From Ch71 sp050945695 (GTDB lineage: Bacteria > Chloroflexota > Anaerolineae > DRVO01): a stretch of DNA of 64,000 nt. Where the stretch lies: contig JBMNTK010000001.1 of NCBI GenBank assembly GCA_050945695.1, positions 1 to 64,000 on the forward strand, in the 5' to 3' direction. Below are positions 1-8,350 of this stretch, piece by piece. The notes beneath the pieces were generated by a model that saw only the letters and a program-made list of their open reading frames with translations, made no database searches and was not told the origin of the DNA. Positions within the stretch are counted from its first letter, which is position 1; each line of letters opens with the position of its first letter. Both the position numbers and the translations under genes were made by a program.

Positions 1-90
1 ACGTCGTGGGGGAGGGGTGTCACCCCCCTTTTCCCGGGCAGGGAAGTCCGCCATTCGGCGAAGCCGAACGGCGTTGGGTTGGGGGGTTAG
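1..90. repeat. Dispersed intergenic repeat, copy 1 (family D)
   Basis: GC-rich non-coding stretch containing GGCAGGGAAGTCCGCCATT followed by a small GGC/GCC hairpin and a GGGGGTT tail. The same order of blocks occurs inverted at about 49915-50030, so this is one copy of a dispersed repeat, possibly cut by the window edge. It lies just beyond the stop codon of the minus-strand amidohydrolase. Confidence 0.6.
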
Positions 91-97
91 GTTGGCA

Positions 98-1012
98 CTA
101 CCCCTCCATGCCCAGCACCCGCAGGGCGTTGCGGTGGGTGATCTTGTCATAGACCTCCTGGGAGATCTTGCCCTCCTCCAAAAGGCCCCCCAAGAAGGCC
201 TGATGGGGCATGCGCAGCTCCGGCCGGCCAAAGGACTCATCCGTGCCAAACAGCAGCCGGTCCTGGAACTCATTGAGAAACGCTATCCCATACTCCGGAT
301 CCCTCGTTAGGGCATTGTGCCCACTTCCAGCTGAGATGTCCCCATAGAGGTTGGGGTAGGTCCGAAGCAGCCTAGGAAGAGCCCCCTCCCCCTTTAGGGG
401 TCCCTGGGGATAGCGCATCTTCTCCTCCATGGTGAGCCCTGCCCCAATCTCTGCCCAGAAGCCCTGACCGTGGCCGATGATGATGGTCTGGGGAGCCTCC
501 CGAAGCAGCCTCTCTAGCCCCGGGGCTCCGGGGTAGTCCTGAAGGCCGTAGGTGCCATGGAGGTAGCCCACATTGTGGATGAGCACCGGCAGTCCCCGCT
601 GCCCGCACTGGCGAAACATGTTGACGGTGCGGGGATCATCAATGGGCACGTTGGAGGTCACCTCACCAATCCCTCGGCATCCCTGCTCCTGGAACCAGTC
701 CAGCAGGGGAGAGAAGTCGGCATCGGGCCGGTTGCCCATCCATCGCACGTCCATGCACCCGAAGGGGATAATGCGATCCGGATACTCCTTAGCCTTGAGT
801 ACCTCCTCGCGAAGGGACATGCCGGGGTAGTAGAGGAAGTGGGCGTTGAAAGTGCACTCGGGTGTGCCAACGCCCGATCCGCCCAGCATGACCACCTTGT
901 CCACCCCCTGCTCCACGAAGCGGGCGATGCCCTGCTCCCAGGTGATGGGATTGGCGAGGTCCTCAGGCTCGATGGAACGCTGGCCGCTATGGTAGTGGAA
1001 GTCAATGATCAC
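98..1012 (-). CDS. Amidohydrolase family protein (TIM-barrel, amidohydrolase-2 type)
   Basis: About 304 aa. The start is taken as GTG at 1012 because the protein then opens VIIDFHYHSG, matching the paralogue at 3284-4288 that opens MIIDVHAHVG; the HxH pair near the N-terminus is the metal-binding signature of this superfamily. Further shared blocks are 'IPFGCMDVRW', 'GCRGIGEV', 'VLIHN' and 'FGTDE', the last carrying the distal Asp. Family members hydrolyse or decarboxylate small cyclic or carboxylated substrates; no specific substrate can be read from the sequence. It is last in a same-strand run behind a peptide-type binding protein and a paralogue, suggesting joint use of an imported compound. 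Confidence 0.85.
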   Translation of the reverse strand: MIIDFHYHSGQRSIEPEDLANPITWEQGIARFVEQGVDKVVMLGGSGVGTPECTFNAHFLYYPGMSLREEVLKAKEYPDRIIPFGCMDVRWMGNRPDADFSPLLDWFQEQGCRGIGEVTSNVPIDDPRTVNMFRQCGQRGLPVLIHNVGYLHGTYGLQDYPGAPGLERLLREAPQTIIIGHGQGFWAEIGAGLTMEEKMRYPQGPLKGEGALPRLLRTYPNLYGDISAGSGHNALTRDPEYGIAFLNEFQDRLLFGTDESFGRPELRMPHQAFLGGLLEEGKISQEVYDKITHRNALRVLGMEG

Positions 1013-1045
1013 GCGATGGCTCCTGAATGAGGTTATGATAGACGG

Positions 1046-1072
1046 GTAGGGGCGAGGTAACCCCGCCCCTAC
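1046..1072. repeat. GTAGGGGCG palindrome (family E)
   Basis: Perfect 9-bp inverted arms GTAGGGGCG / CGCCCCTAC around a 9-nt centre. The same arm sequence recurs in other gaps (about 22693, 27076, 42880, 43083 and 57690). It sits between the two minus-strand genes and could fold in the transcript. Confidence 0.65.
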
Positions 1073-1113
1073 CACGGCCGATCATCCGTCCCGTATCGTT
1101 TCCGCGGGCTGTC

Positions 1114-3135
1114 CTAGGCGCTCTCGCCCCGGCGCCAGACCTGGAAGGGCCAGGTGATGGACTCGTGGCCTGAACGGTGCTGCCCGGGGGCCACTTCCAG
1201 CACGTTGACCAGGTCGTTCTTGACCAGGATGGGCATTATGTCTATGGCGACCGTGCCGATGACGTAGAGAAGCTCGTGCACCCGGCTCACGATCCGGCGT
1301 CCGAGGTCTAGTCGCTTCTCAAGGTCGGGCTCCATTAGGGCCTGGGCGTACCAGGCCTGGATCTCCTTGATCTCCTCTGTCGGCTCCTCGCCCTGGGTGC
1401 CGTTGCTTGGCCCCCACGGTGCAAAGCCCATCGCGTAGTAGCAGGTTCCCCACGGCAGCGTCCCGCCAGGGTCAATCATCCACAGGTAGTTGCCTGTCAC
1501 ATAGGATGGGTAGTCCATCTCGTTGGCCAGGGCACGCTGCGACCACAGTGACCGCTCGATCTCCTTCATCTGCGTGGAGACCCCCACTTCCTGCCAGTAG
1601 AGCGCTACCTGCTGGAAGACGTCTGCCAGGGGTGTGCCCATCTCCATGGGATAACACTCCAGCAGGACCTCCAGGCGCTGCCCGTCAGGCCGTAGGCGGA
1701 ACCCATCTGCGTCGCGCTGGTCCAGCCCCGCCTCGTCCAGGAGGGCATTGGCCTTGTCCACGTCGTAGGCCAGAGCGGCGGCATCAGTGCCCTCGACCCA
1801 CGTGGGGTCATTGGGAGCGATCACCGAGTTGGACGGACGACCGACGCCAAACCAGAACAGGTCATTCATCTCATCACGGTTGATGGCGTGAGAGAGGGCG
1901 GTACGGAAGGCCTGGGTCTGGTTGACGGCGCGCACGTTCGGATCCATGGCGCTCTGGCTGATGTTGACGCAAGGCCCTCCACCGCTGACCCATTCCCGTA
2001 TGCGGTAGTTGCCTCGCTCCTCGTTCTCTCGCAGGAGCGAGATGTTGGCGAAGCCCAGGTGGCGATACTGGATGTCAATCTCCCCGGCCACTGCCCGCAG
2101 TAGCACGTTCTCGCCGTTCTGGGCCATCTCGCAGATGAAGCGTTCGAAGTACGGCAGCTGCTTGCCCTCGGTGTCCACTCGCCAGTAGTAGGGGTTTCGC
2201 TCTGCCACCAGCCGGCCGGTATCCGGCGGGGTAACGAGACGCCAGGGCCAAACCACCGGCAGGTCAGGGTTGGTCCAACCCTGATTCAGGTTCAGGAACC
2301 ACTGATGCCAGAACTCGAAGTTGGCAGCCTTGGCCTTGGCGTTGAGCTCGTCGGGATCCACGTACTTGGGGTGGAACTGGGAGAGATAGTGCTTGGGGGT
2401 GATCATGGCTTCGCCACGGAAGCACAGAAAATCGAGCAGCAGGCCGGCCGGCTCGGCAAACCGCATGTTGAAGGTGTAGTCATCGACCTTTTCCAGGACC
2501 ACCGGCTCTCCCCCAACGATGAGCCAGGCGGGGAAAGTGGGGGTGAGCTCCTTGTTGAGGGCCACGTCCTCGTACCAGAACATGAAGTCATCAGCGGTGA
2601 AAGGCTCACCATCTGACCACTTCAGTCCCTTGCGGAGGTGGAAGGTATAGACTCTTCCCTCCTCAGAGACCTCCCAGCTTTCCGCGAGGTTAGGGATCAT
2701 CTTGAGGGTGCCGTCGCGGTAATCCCAGCGCACCAACGATTCCTTGACCTGGGTGGACCAGTCCCAGACGTCGGTGATGTCGGTGTTGGCTCGGTGCAGG
2801 TCCCCACAGTACTGCCCTACCTCTTCGATGCACTCTACCACGTGGGGGTTGAGTGGGAGGCGTTCCTCAACGGGGGGCAGCTCACCGGCAGCCACCTTGG
2901 CTGCCAAGGACGGTGCCTCTTGATACTTTGAGACCTGGGCGGGAGCAGACGGCGCGGTGGTAGCGGCGGGAGCTGCCGTAGCGGGCGGTTCTGTCGCCGC
3001 TGGTTGCACAGCGGCAGGGGCTTGAGTGGCGGCGGGTGCGGGTGCGCCACCGCTGCAGGCGGCAAGCGCCGCTGCTGCGGCAGACGCCCCTGACACGGCT
3101 AGGAAGGAGCGACGGTTGAGTCTTCGGTCAGACAT
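1114..3135 (-). CDS. ABC transporter substrate-binding lipoprotein, family 5 (oligopeptide/nickel type)
   Basis: 673 aa from ATG 3135, which is preceded by AAGGGGG; an in-frame upstream start lacks this. The N-terminus has a twin-arginine motif (RRLNRRSFL), a hydrophobic Ala-rich segment and a lipobox LAAC with Cys27, so it is probably a Tat-exported lipoprotein. An Ala/Pro/Thr linker precedes the mature domain. Family-5 hallmarks are 'LAESWEVSEEGRVYTFHLRKG' in shortened form, 'KWSDGEPFTADDF' and 'FRTALSHAINRDEM'. It is long for the family (usually 520-600 aa). No permease or ATPase genes adjoin it, so it is an orphan receptor flanked by two amidohydrolases. Confidence 0.9.
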   Translation of the reverse strand: MSDRRLNRRSFLAVSGASAAAAALAACSGGAPAPAATQAPAAVQPAATEPPATAAPAATTAPSAPAQVSKYQEAPSLAAKVAAGELPPVEERLPLNPHVVECIEEVGQYCGDLHRANTDITDVWDWSTQVKESLVRWDYRDGTLKMIPNLAESWEVSEEGRVYTFHLRKGLKWSDGEPFTADDFMFWYEDVALNKELTPTFPAWLIVGGEPVVLEKVDDYTFNMRFAEPAGLLLDFLCFRGEAMITPKHYLSQFHPKYVDPDELNAKAKAANFEFWHQWFLNLNQGWTNPDLPVVWPWRLVTPPDTGRLVAERNPYYWRVDTEGKQLPYFERFICEMAQNGENVLLRAVAGEIDIQYRHLGFANISLLRENEERGNYRIREWVSGGGPCVNISQSAMDPNVRAVNQTQAFRTALSHAINRDEMNDLFWFGVGRPSNSVIAPNDPTWVEGTDAAALAYDVDKANALLDEAGLDQRDADGFRLRPDGQRLEVLLECYPMEMGTPLADVFQQVALYWQEVGVSTQMKEIERSLWSQRALANEMDYPSYVTGNYLWMIDPGGTLPWGTCYYAMGFAPWGPSNGTQGEEPTEEIKEIQAWYAQALMEPDLEKRLDLGRRIVSRVHELLYVIGTVAIDIMPILVKNDLVNVLEVAPGQHRSGHESITWPFQVWRRGESA

Positions 3136-3183
3136 CACGTTCCCCCTTGGGGCCACTGCTATGAGGCTGTCACCGTTGCTGCC

Positions 3184-3212
3184 TGTGTAACAGCTTAGAG
3201 AGCACTTGTCAA
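3184..3212 (-). promoter_or_regulatory. Putative sigma-70-type promoter for the binding-protein gene
   Basis: On the minus strand a perfect TTGACA (3212-3207) is followed after 17 nt by TACACA (3189-3184), about 50 bp upstream of the ATG. The -35 is ideal, the -10 is weak, so this is a plausible but unproven promoter. Confidence 0.4.
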
Positions 3213-3283
3213 CGCGTTTGCTGATAATCTAGATAGACGAGAGACCATGGCTCCCAGGAGCAGACAGGAGCGTTCACGGCTTG

Positions 3284-4288
3284 TCACCCCAGCCCCAACA
3301 GCCGGGCCGCATTGCCGCCGGCGATCTTGTGGTAGGCCGCATCGGTAAGGTGGCCCCGGTCGCGTAGGGCCTGGAGGTAGGGCAGCTGGGGCATGAGCCC
3401 CTCGTGCCAGTACACCCGCCCGAAGGCCTCCTCGTCCGGTCGTCCCTCCACCACCGACTCCACCAGCCGCTGCACGTTCGCCCGTTCCTCCTCGGCCCGG
3501 GCCGGGTTTCGGGAGAAGATGTCAGTTCCCAGGATGGCCTTGTCCTGGAACTCATTCAGGAACCGGGCGGCATACTCGGGATTGCGGCAGAAGGCCCTAA
3601 AGCAGCTGCAGGCGGAGATGTCGGCATAGAGGTTAGGGTAGCGGCGAAGCAACCGGGCCACCGCTCCCTCGCCGGTGAAGCTCCCCTTAGGGTAACCGGA
3701 CTTGAGCTCCGGCGGGGGTGGCGGGCCGATCTCGGACCAGAACCCGGGCCCGTGGGCGATGACGGTGGTCTCGGGCACGGCCTGGAGGAGCCTCTCCAGC
3801 CGCGGGCAGCCAGGCTCATCCTCTAGCCCGTAGGTGACCGCCCCGAACGCCCCGTTATGCAGGAGCACCGGCAGCCCCTTCTCCCCGGCCTGGCGGAACA
3901 GGTTCACCACCCGCGGGTCATCGAAGGGCAGCTTGGCCATGATCTCCCCCACCCCCCGGGCGCCCTGCTCGATGAGCCAGTCCAGGACCTCGCTGAAGTC
4001 CGTATCCGGCCGGTTAGGGCCCCAGCGGGGGTCGAGGCAGCCAAAGGGAATGAGGCGGTCGGGGTAGCGGGCGGCGCCCAGCACCAGGTCGGCCGTGGAG
4101 TTGCCCGGGGTCACGCACAGGCCGTAGAGCGCCCCCTCGGGGGAGGCACCGAAGGCGGGCAGCACCACGGCCCGGTCGAGCCCCTCGTCATCCAGCCGCC
4201 ACAGGAGCAGATCCCAGGTCATAGGGACCCGAGAGTCGTCCTTGGTCCGCCGCCAGTCGCCTACGTGGGCATGGACGTCAATGATCAA
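3284..4288 (-). CDS. Amidohydrolase family protein, paralogue of the gene at 98-1012
   Basis: 334 aa, starting ATG at 4288 with an AGGAGGACCGATTG-like leader. It opens MIIDVHAHVG, giving the metal-binding HxH. Shared blocks with the first amidohydrolase include 'IPFGCLDPRWGPNRPDTDFS', 'GARGVGEI', 'DDPRVVNLFRQ', 'VLLHN', 'PNLYADISA' and 'LGTD'. Conservation along the whole length shows the pair arose by duplication. Its stop lies about 150 bp upstream of the binding-protein start, so the three genes may be one transcription unit with an internal promoter. Substrate unknown. Confidence 0.85.
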   Translation of the reverse strand: MIIDVHAHVGDWRRTKDDSRVPMTWDLLLWRLDDEGLDRAVVLPAFGASPEGALYGLCVTPGNSTADLVLGAARYPDRLIPFGCLDPRWGPNRPDTDFSEVLDWLIEQGARGVGEIMAKLPFDDPRVVNLFRQAGEKGLPVLLHNGAFGAVTYGLEDEPGCPRLERLLQAVPETTVIAHGPGFWSEIGPPPPPELKSGYPKGSFTGEGAVARLLRRYPNLYADISACSCFRAFCRNPEYAARFLNEFQDKAILGTDIFSRNPARAEEERANVQRLVESVVEGRPDEEAFGRVYWHEGLMPQLPYLQALRDRGHLTDAAYHKIAGGNAARLLGLG

Positions 4289-4311
4289 TCGGTCCTCCTG
4301 TGGGGACGAGG

Positions 4312-5034
4312 CTAATGGGTGCGCTGGAAGATGACCTCGTAGGAGTAGTGGCCGTAGGAGTTGGCCACGTTATCGTTGGTCTCGTCACAGCGCTGGCTTT
4401 CCGGCTCGTGGGAGGAGAGCACCGGGGTCACGTCGCTCGTGCCCTCGGCGACCCGCACGGTGTAGCCGCCGTACATGGGGAAGTCGGTGCAACCGGGCCC
4501 GCGGTCGGGCTTGTCGCCGGTATAGACCACTTGAGAACCCCCCGTCCACTCGATCAGCAGGGGCACACCGGGTATGCCGTTGCCGGCCGCGTCCAGGACC
4601 GTGATGAAGAGGGAGTGCCCGCCTCGGTTCTCGCACGGGGTGAGCTGCCGCCAGCTCACCAGCCGCCAGTCCACGGGCGGCACGGGCGTGTCGGTAGGGG
4701 TGGGGGTAGCGGTCGGCAAGGGCGTCTCGGTAGGCGGCGCCGGAGTGAAGGTGTCGGTGGGGATGGGTGTGGGCGCGGGCGTATCGGTGGGTAGTGGGGT
4801 ATCGGTGGGCGCCGGCGTTGGGGTGGCTGTTGGCTCTGGCGTGGGTGTGTCCGTGGGCTCAGCGGGGGCAACCGCGGTAGGCGTATCGGTGCTCAGGGCC
4901 TGAGCGATGGGTGCTGCCGTCGGGGTGAGCACCGCAGCCGGGATCGGGGCGCATCCCCACAGGGCCAGGGCCACTGCCGCCATGCCGGCTGCCAGGCGGA
5001 AGCGGGCGAACGAGTGCGACATGCGCTGCTGCAT
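4312..5034 (-). CDS. Pro/Thr-rich lipoprotein with C-terminal Ig-like domain
   Basis: 240 aa from ATG 5034 (AGGAG upstream). An N-terminal signal ends in a lipobox-like LWGC. Roughly residues 45-120 are a low-complexity stalk of PTPTPEPTATPTP repeats, typical of cell-wall-spanning linkers in this type of organism. The C-terminal ~115 residues ('LVSWRQLTPCENRGGH...', 'DAAGNGIPGVPLLIEW', 'MYGGYTVRV') resemble a carboxypeptidase-regulatory or Big-1-like beta-sandwich; three or four Cys could form disulfides. Function unknown, presumably surface-exposed. Confidence 0.75.
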   Translation of the reverse strand: MQQRMSHSFARFRLAAGMAAVALALWGCAPIPAAVLTPTAAPIAQALSTDTPTAVAPAEPTDTPTPEPTATPTPAPTDTPLPTDTPAPTPIPTDTFTPAPPTETPLPTATPTPTDTPVPPVDWRLVSWRQLTPCENRGGHSLFITVLDAAGNGIPGVPLLIEWTGGSQVVYTGDKPDRGPGCTDFPMYGGYTVRVAEGTSDVTPVLSSHEPESQRCDETNDNVANSYGHYSYEVIFQRTH

Positions 5035-5277
5035 AGGGACTCCTGTCTGGGGTGATAGGTAGGCAGCACGCCGGCGGCCCCCCGCTTGGATTCTACTCCA
5101 GCTGGCCCCGTGCGGGTAGGCGATCCATGGGTGCATAGGAACCGGTCCCGTCTGGGCCGATCCCGGGCCCTGAGCCCTAGACTGCCTAACTGTTGCGTTT
5201 GGGGGGATGGCGGGTATCCTAGAGGGGCGGCGGCCCTAGCGGCTGCCTTGACGGGACCATGTTCTGGGGGAGGGTCA

Positions 5278-5718
5278 ATGCGGAGCAAGGTGGCCTGTGC
5301 CTTTCTGGCCTTGGCTCTGACGGCCTGTACCCGGGCCGGCCCCCCACCACCGGACTTCCAGGCTACCCTGGAGGCGATTCGCATCGAGCTGACCGGGATG
5401 GCAGCCCCTCCGGTACCCATCCCCACCTTGGCGCCTTCGCCCCTGCCCACCGCTACCACGCCCGCGCAATCGCCGCCAACAGCTATGCCCACGCCCACCC
5501 CGACACCGCTGCCCTCTGCGACTCCCACATCATTGCCCGAGCCTACGCCCACCGCGGAACCGGTGACCTACGTCGTCCAGCAGGGGGACTACCCGGGGCT
5601 GATTGCGTCCAAGTTTGGGATATCGGTGGAAGCGCTGATGGAGGCCAACGGCATCACCGATCCGCGGAGACTGTCCATCGGTCAGGTACTGGTGATACCT
5701 AGCCCTGAGCCTGAGTAG
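5278..5718 (+). CDS. LysM-domain lipoprotein
   Basis: 146 aa; ATG at 5278 follows GGGGGAGGG. Signal peptide with lipobox LTAC, then a Pro/Thr stalk (about residues 45-90) and one C-terminal LysM domain: 'TYVVQQGDYPGLIASKFG' through 'LSIGQVLVIPSPEPE'. LysM domains bind peptidoglycan or related glycans, so this is a membrane-anchored wall-binding protein. It is divergent from the other Pro/Thr lipoprotein with about 240 bp between them, and ends 16 bp from the convergent Rrf2 gene. Confidence 0.85.
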   Translation: MRSKVACAFLALALTACTRAGPPPPDFQATLEAIRIELTGMAAPPVPIPTLAPSPLPTATTPAQSPPTAMPTPTPTPLPSATPTSLPEPTPTAEPVTYVVQQGDYPGLIASKFGISVEALMEANGITDPRRLSIGQVLVIPSPEPE

Positions 5719-5734
5719 CCTCTGCTGTCCTGAC

Positions 5735-6193
5735 CTAGAGGCTAGGGGACTTCTGCCCGTCACCCTTGAGCAGGAGCCGCTGATCTCGGCACAGGTCTGC
5801 CAAGGTCACCGTATCGAGCTGATCCATGAGCAGCGAGGAAAGCTGGTCCCAGACATTGCGGGCCACGCATTGGTCGTTGCGCGGGCATGCAGGTTCGTGG
5901 CCGGTAAGGCAGGGCGCGACGGTCAGCTCACGCTCGCACACGCGCACGATCTCGGCGGCGCTTACCGTTGCCGGATCCCGGGCGAGTCGGTATCCTCCCC
6001 CGATGCCGCGGACACTGGTCAGAAGGCCCGACTTGGCCAAATCCACCAGCACGTGGGACAGGATGCCGTGGGGGATTTGCTGCTCCAGCGCCATCTCGTC
6101 GCGGGTCAACTGCGGGCGTCCGTCCGTCTGAGCGATCGCCAAGGCAATCATCGCCTGGATGGCATAGCAGGTTTTCCTGGTGAGTCGTAACAT
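5735..6193 (-). CDS. Rrf2-family transcriptional regulator
   Basis: 152 aa from ATG 6193, chosen for GGGAGG seven bases upstream. The N-terminal winged helix 'MLRLTRKTCYAIQAMIALA' and the wing 'VRGIGGGYRLARDP' are diagnostic. Three cysteines in 'APCLTGHEPACPRNDQC' match the spacing used by IscR/NsrR-like members to hold an Fe-S cluster, so it may sense iron-sulfur status, redox or NO. It is divergently transcribed from a DegV gene; a 13-bp dyad in the gap is a candidate operator. Confidence 0.88.
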   Translation of the reverse strand: MLRLTRKTCYAIQAMIALAIAQTDGRPQLTRDEMALEQQIPHGILSHVLVDLAKSGLLTSVRGIGGGYRLARDPATVSAAEIVRVCERELTVAPCLTGHEPACPRNDQCVARNVWDQLSSLLMDQLDTVTLADLCRDQRLLLKGDGQKSPSL

Positions 6194-6279
6194 AATCAAG
6201 ACCTCCCGCCTGCTCATTACGAACCGACCACGGCTCCACTGTAGCGCAAGCGGCGGTGCCCATCAAACCAGAAGGCCTG

Positions 6280-6292
6280 GGCAATGATTGCC
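6280..6292. promoter_or_regulatory. 13-bp perfect dyad in the Rrf2/DegV divergent gap
   Basis: GGCAAT-G-ATTGCC is a perfect inverted repeat located between the Rrf2 start and the DegV start. Position and symmetry fit a regulator operator, most simply that of the adjacent Rrf2 protein. Confidence 0.4.
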
Positions 6293-6381
6293 GACATACG
6301 GAATGTGATGCGCTGGCCGGGGCGCCCAATGATAATCACGGCCGCCGCCTTGTCGAGGCGGCATTAGTTGCGGAGGAGAAT

Positions 6382-7257
6382 GTGTCTGGTATCGCTCTGG
6401 TGACCGACAGCACTGCCAACTTGCCTGCAGAACTGGTTGAGCAGCTCTCCGTCACAGTCGTGCCCGTGTATGTCCGCTTCGAGGACCGTGTCTACCGCGA
6501 TGGCGTAGACATGGACAATGCCACCTTCTACCGCCGGCTGCGCGAGACCGGCGCTATGCCCCGCACGTCACAGCCCTCGGTGGGGGACTTCCTGGAGGTC
6601 TACCGGCGGCTGAGCGCCAACCACGAGGACATCATCTCCATTCACATCTCCGGCGACCTCAGTGGCACCGTGACTGCGGCTCAGTTGGCGGCAGAGCAGC
6701 TGCAGCAGGAGAACCCCGATGGCACTCGGGTGCACGTGGTGGACTCGCGGGTAACCTCTGGCGCCCAGGCGCTCCTGGTGACCGCTGCCGCTCGGGCCGT
6801 CGCTGCCGGGAAGGGGGCGGTCGAGGTAGTGGCTCGGGTGAAGGACATAATCCCGCGCCTTAGGATAGCGTTCATGCTGGCCACCTTGGAGTATCTGCGC
6901 CGTGGGGGGCGCATCGGCGCGGCCGCTGCGCTCGCGGGTACCCTGTTGCAGGTCAAGCCGATCCTCGAGATCCGGGATGGGGGCATCCACGTGCTGGAGA
7001 AGGTGCGCACGGCCAGTCGGGCCCGCCGGCGTCTCTACGAGATAATCGAGGAGTGGGGCAAGGGCCACCCGGTGCGGACGGCGGTCGCCCATGCCGATGC
7101 ACCGGATGATGCCCAGGAAGTGGCGGAGTTCATCCGCAGCCGGCTCGACGTTCGGGAGCTAGTGGTGGTGGAGTTCAGCCCGGTAGTGGGCACGCACGGC
7201 GGGCCGGGCAGCCTGGGAGCGGTGGTCTACGCTGATCCCGAGGACGCGGCGGGCTAG
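6382..7257 (+). CDS. DegV family fatty-acid-binding protein
   Basis: 291 aa starting at GTG 6382, directly after GGAGGAG; the longer open frame adds about 42 residues with no homology-like character. Hallmarks: 'IALVTDSTANLP', 'TSQPSVGDF', 'ISIHISGDLSGT' and 'VDSRVTSGAQ', then a C-terminal domain with 'RRGGRIG'. DegV proteins bind a fatty acid between two domains; in Firmicutes the homologue FakB feeds acyl groups to the kinase FakA. No fakA-like gene is visible here. The gene ends in a 4-bp tail-to-tail overlap with a small membrane protein. Confidence 0.9.
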   Translation: MSGIALVTDSTANLPAELVEQLSVTVVPVYVRFEDRVYRDGVDMDNATFYRRLRETGAMPRTSQPSVGDFLEVYRRLSANHEDIISIHISGDLSGTVTAAQLAAEQLQQENPDGTRVHVVDSRVTSGAQALLVTAAARAVAAGKGAVEVVARVKDIIPRLRIAFMLATLEYLRRGGRIGAAAALAGTLLQVKPILEIRDGGIHVLEKVRTASRARRRLYEIIEEWGKGHPVRTAVAHADAPDDAQEVAEFIRSRLDVRELVVVEFSPVVGTHGGPGSLGAVVYADPEDAAG

Positions 7258-7466
7258 AACAGCCCCCGCACCACCAACATGAGCCCGAATGCCGCCAAGG
7301 GGATGCCTAACACGGCCCCGATGATGGTGGCAGAAAGCACCACCCCAACGATCATAAGTACAACGCCCAGCACGATGGCCAGCAGGCGTCCTGTCACCTG
7401 GATGATGCCGGCCACCAGCCGCCATAGAGCCACGAAGGGCCAGAGAAACCACGATACTCCTGACAC
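7254..7466 (-). CDS. Small two-helix membrane protein
   Basis: 70 aa, almost wholly hydrophobic: one helix around residues 5-25 and a second long glycine/valine-rich stretch from about 28 to 60. The ATG at 7466 has a modest purine stretch upstream. Nothing identifies a function. It converges on DegV with overlapping stops. Confidence 0.6.
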   Translation of the reverse strand: MSGVSWFLWPFVALWRLVAGIIQVTGRLLAIVLGVVLMIVGVVLSATIIGAVLGIPLAAFGLMLVVRGLF

Positions 7467-7536
7467 TGTTGCCTCCGTACGCTAACGACTCATGACGTCA
7501 ATGTAGCATCAACCGGTGGCGATGGGAAGGTGGGTT

Positions 7537-7661
7537 TCACCGCAGAGACCGCTGAGACCGCCGAGGGGAAAAGGGGCGCGCCGGCGGCTGGGGGGAGCCT
7601 CACGCAGAAGCGCGAACTCACTTGCCCCTTCGCCCTTTGCCGCTTGGCGTCTTTGCGTGAG
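7537..7661. repeat. Composite intergenic repeat (families A and B)
   Basis: Starts with TCACCGCAGAGACCGCTGAG, the family-A motif seen again at 13714 and 49880, then a family-B block opening CTCACGCAGA and closing with its inverse TTTGCGTGAG. The B block recurs at 41087-41157. It lies between a small membrane protein and the response-regulator stop. Confidence 0.65.
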
Positions 7662-7696
7662 TTGATGTGCGGCGGCCAATCGGCCTGCCTCTGGGC

Positions 7697-8350
7697 TTAG
7701 GACCTCCCCTTGAGCCCCTCCCGCCAAGCGTACACGGCGGCCTGAGTACGGTCGGCCAGGTGCAGTTTGCTCAGGATGTTGCTCACGTGTCCCTTGACGG
7801 TCTTTTCACTGATGTAGAGCTTGGCCGCAATCTCGGAGTTGGACAACCCGTCCGCAATGAGGCGCAGCAGCTCCAGCTCTCGGTCCGTGAGCTCCGTGAA
7901 GGGGTTCGGCGCGTCCTCTCTGGTGCCCTGAAGCTCACGGATCACGCGCGCCGCCACCCGTGGGTGCAGCACGGCCTCCCCGGCCGCGGCCTTGCGCACG
8001 GCGTCCGCCAGTTCCACCGGCCCGATGTCCTTGAGCACGTAAGATAGGGCGCCCGCTCGGAGCGCGGGGAAAATGTGCTCGTCCTCGTGGTAGGAGGTGA
8101 GCACGATCACCTGGGTATGGGGGCTGGCCCGCCTGATCTGGCGGGTAGCCTCCACCCCGTCCATCCCTGGCATGATGAGGTCCATCAGCACCACGTCCGG
8201 CAGCTGCTCAGCCAGAAATGCCACAGCCTCCTCTCCCGATCCCGCCTCTCCGATCACCTCGATGTCGGGCAAGGTGTCCAGGAAGGCACGGACCCCCTGG
8301 CGCACCAAGGCATGGTCGTCTACCAGCAGCACCGATATGGGTTCAGCCAT
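7697..8350 (-). CDS. NarL/FixJ-type response regulator
   Basis: 217 aa from ATG 8350, which overlaps the kinase stop by 8 bp. The receiver domain has the acidic pocket 'VDDH', phospho-acceptor Asp57 (VVLMDLIMPGMDG), and the switch Lys in 'YVLKD' (about 107). A C-terminal LuxR-type helix-turn-helix includes 'LTDRELELLRLIADGLSNSE' and 'VKGHVSNILSKL'. Partner of the kinase encoded just upstream; likely to control the ABC exporter genes of the same run. Confidence 0.93.
   Translation of the reverse strand: MAEPISVLLVDDHALVRQGVRAFLDTLPDIEVIGEAGSGEEAVAFLAEQLPDVVLMDLIMPGMDGVEATRQIRRASPHTQVIVLTSYHEDEHIFPALRAGALSYVLKDIGPVELADAVRKAAAGEAVLHPRVAARVIRELQGTREDAPNPFTELTDRELELLRLIADGLSNSEIAAKLYISEKTVKGHVSNILSKLHLADRTQAAVYAWREGLKGRS

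Noticed and set aside
4680..4870. Simple-sequence DNA in the lipoprotein stalk, also near 60060-60250
   Set aside because: It encodes the Pro/Thr stalk; the Val/Gly-rich frames on the other strand are by-products.
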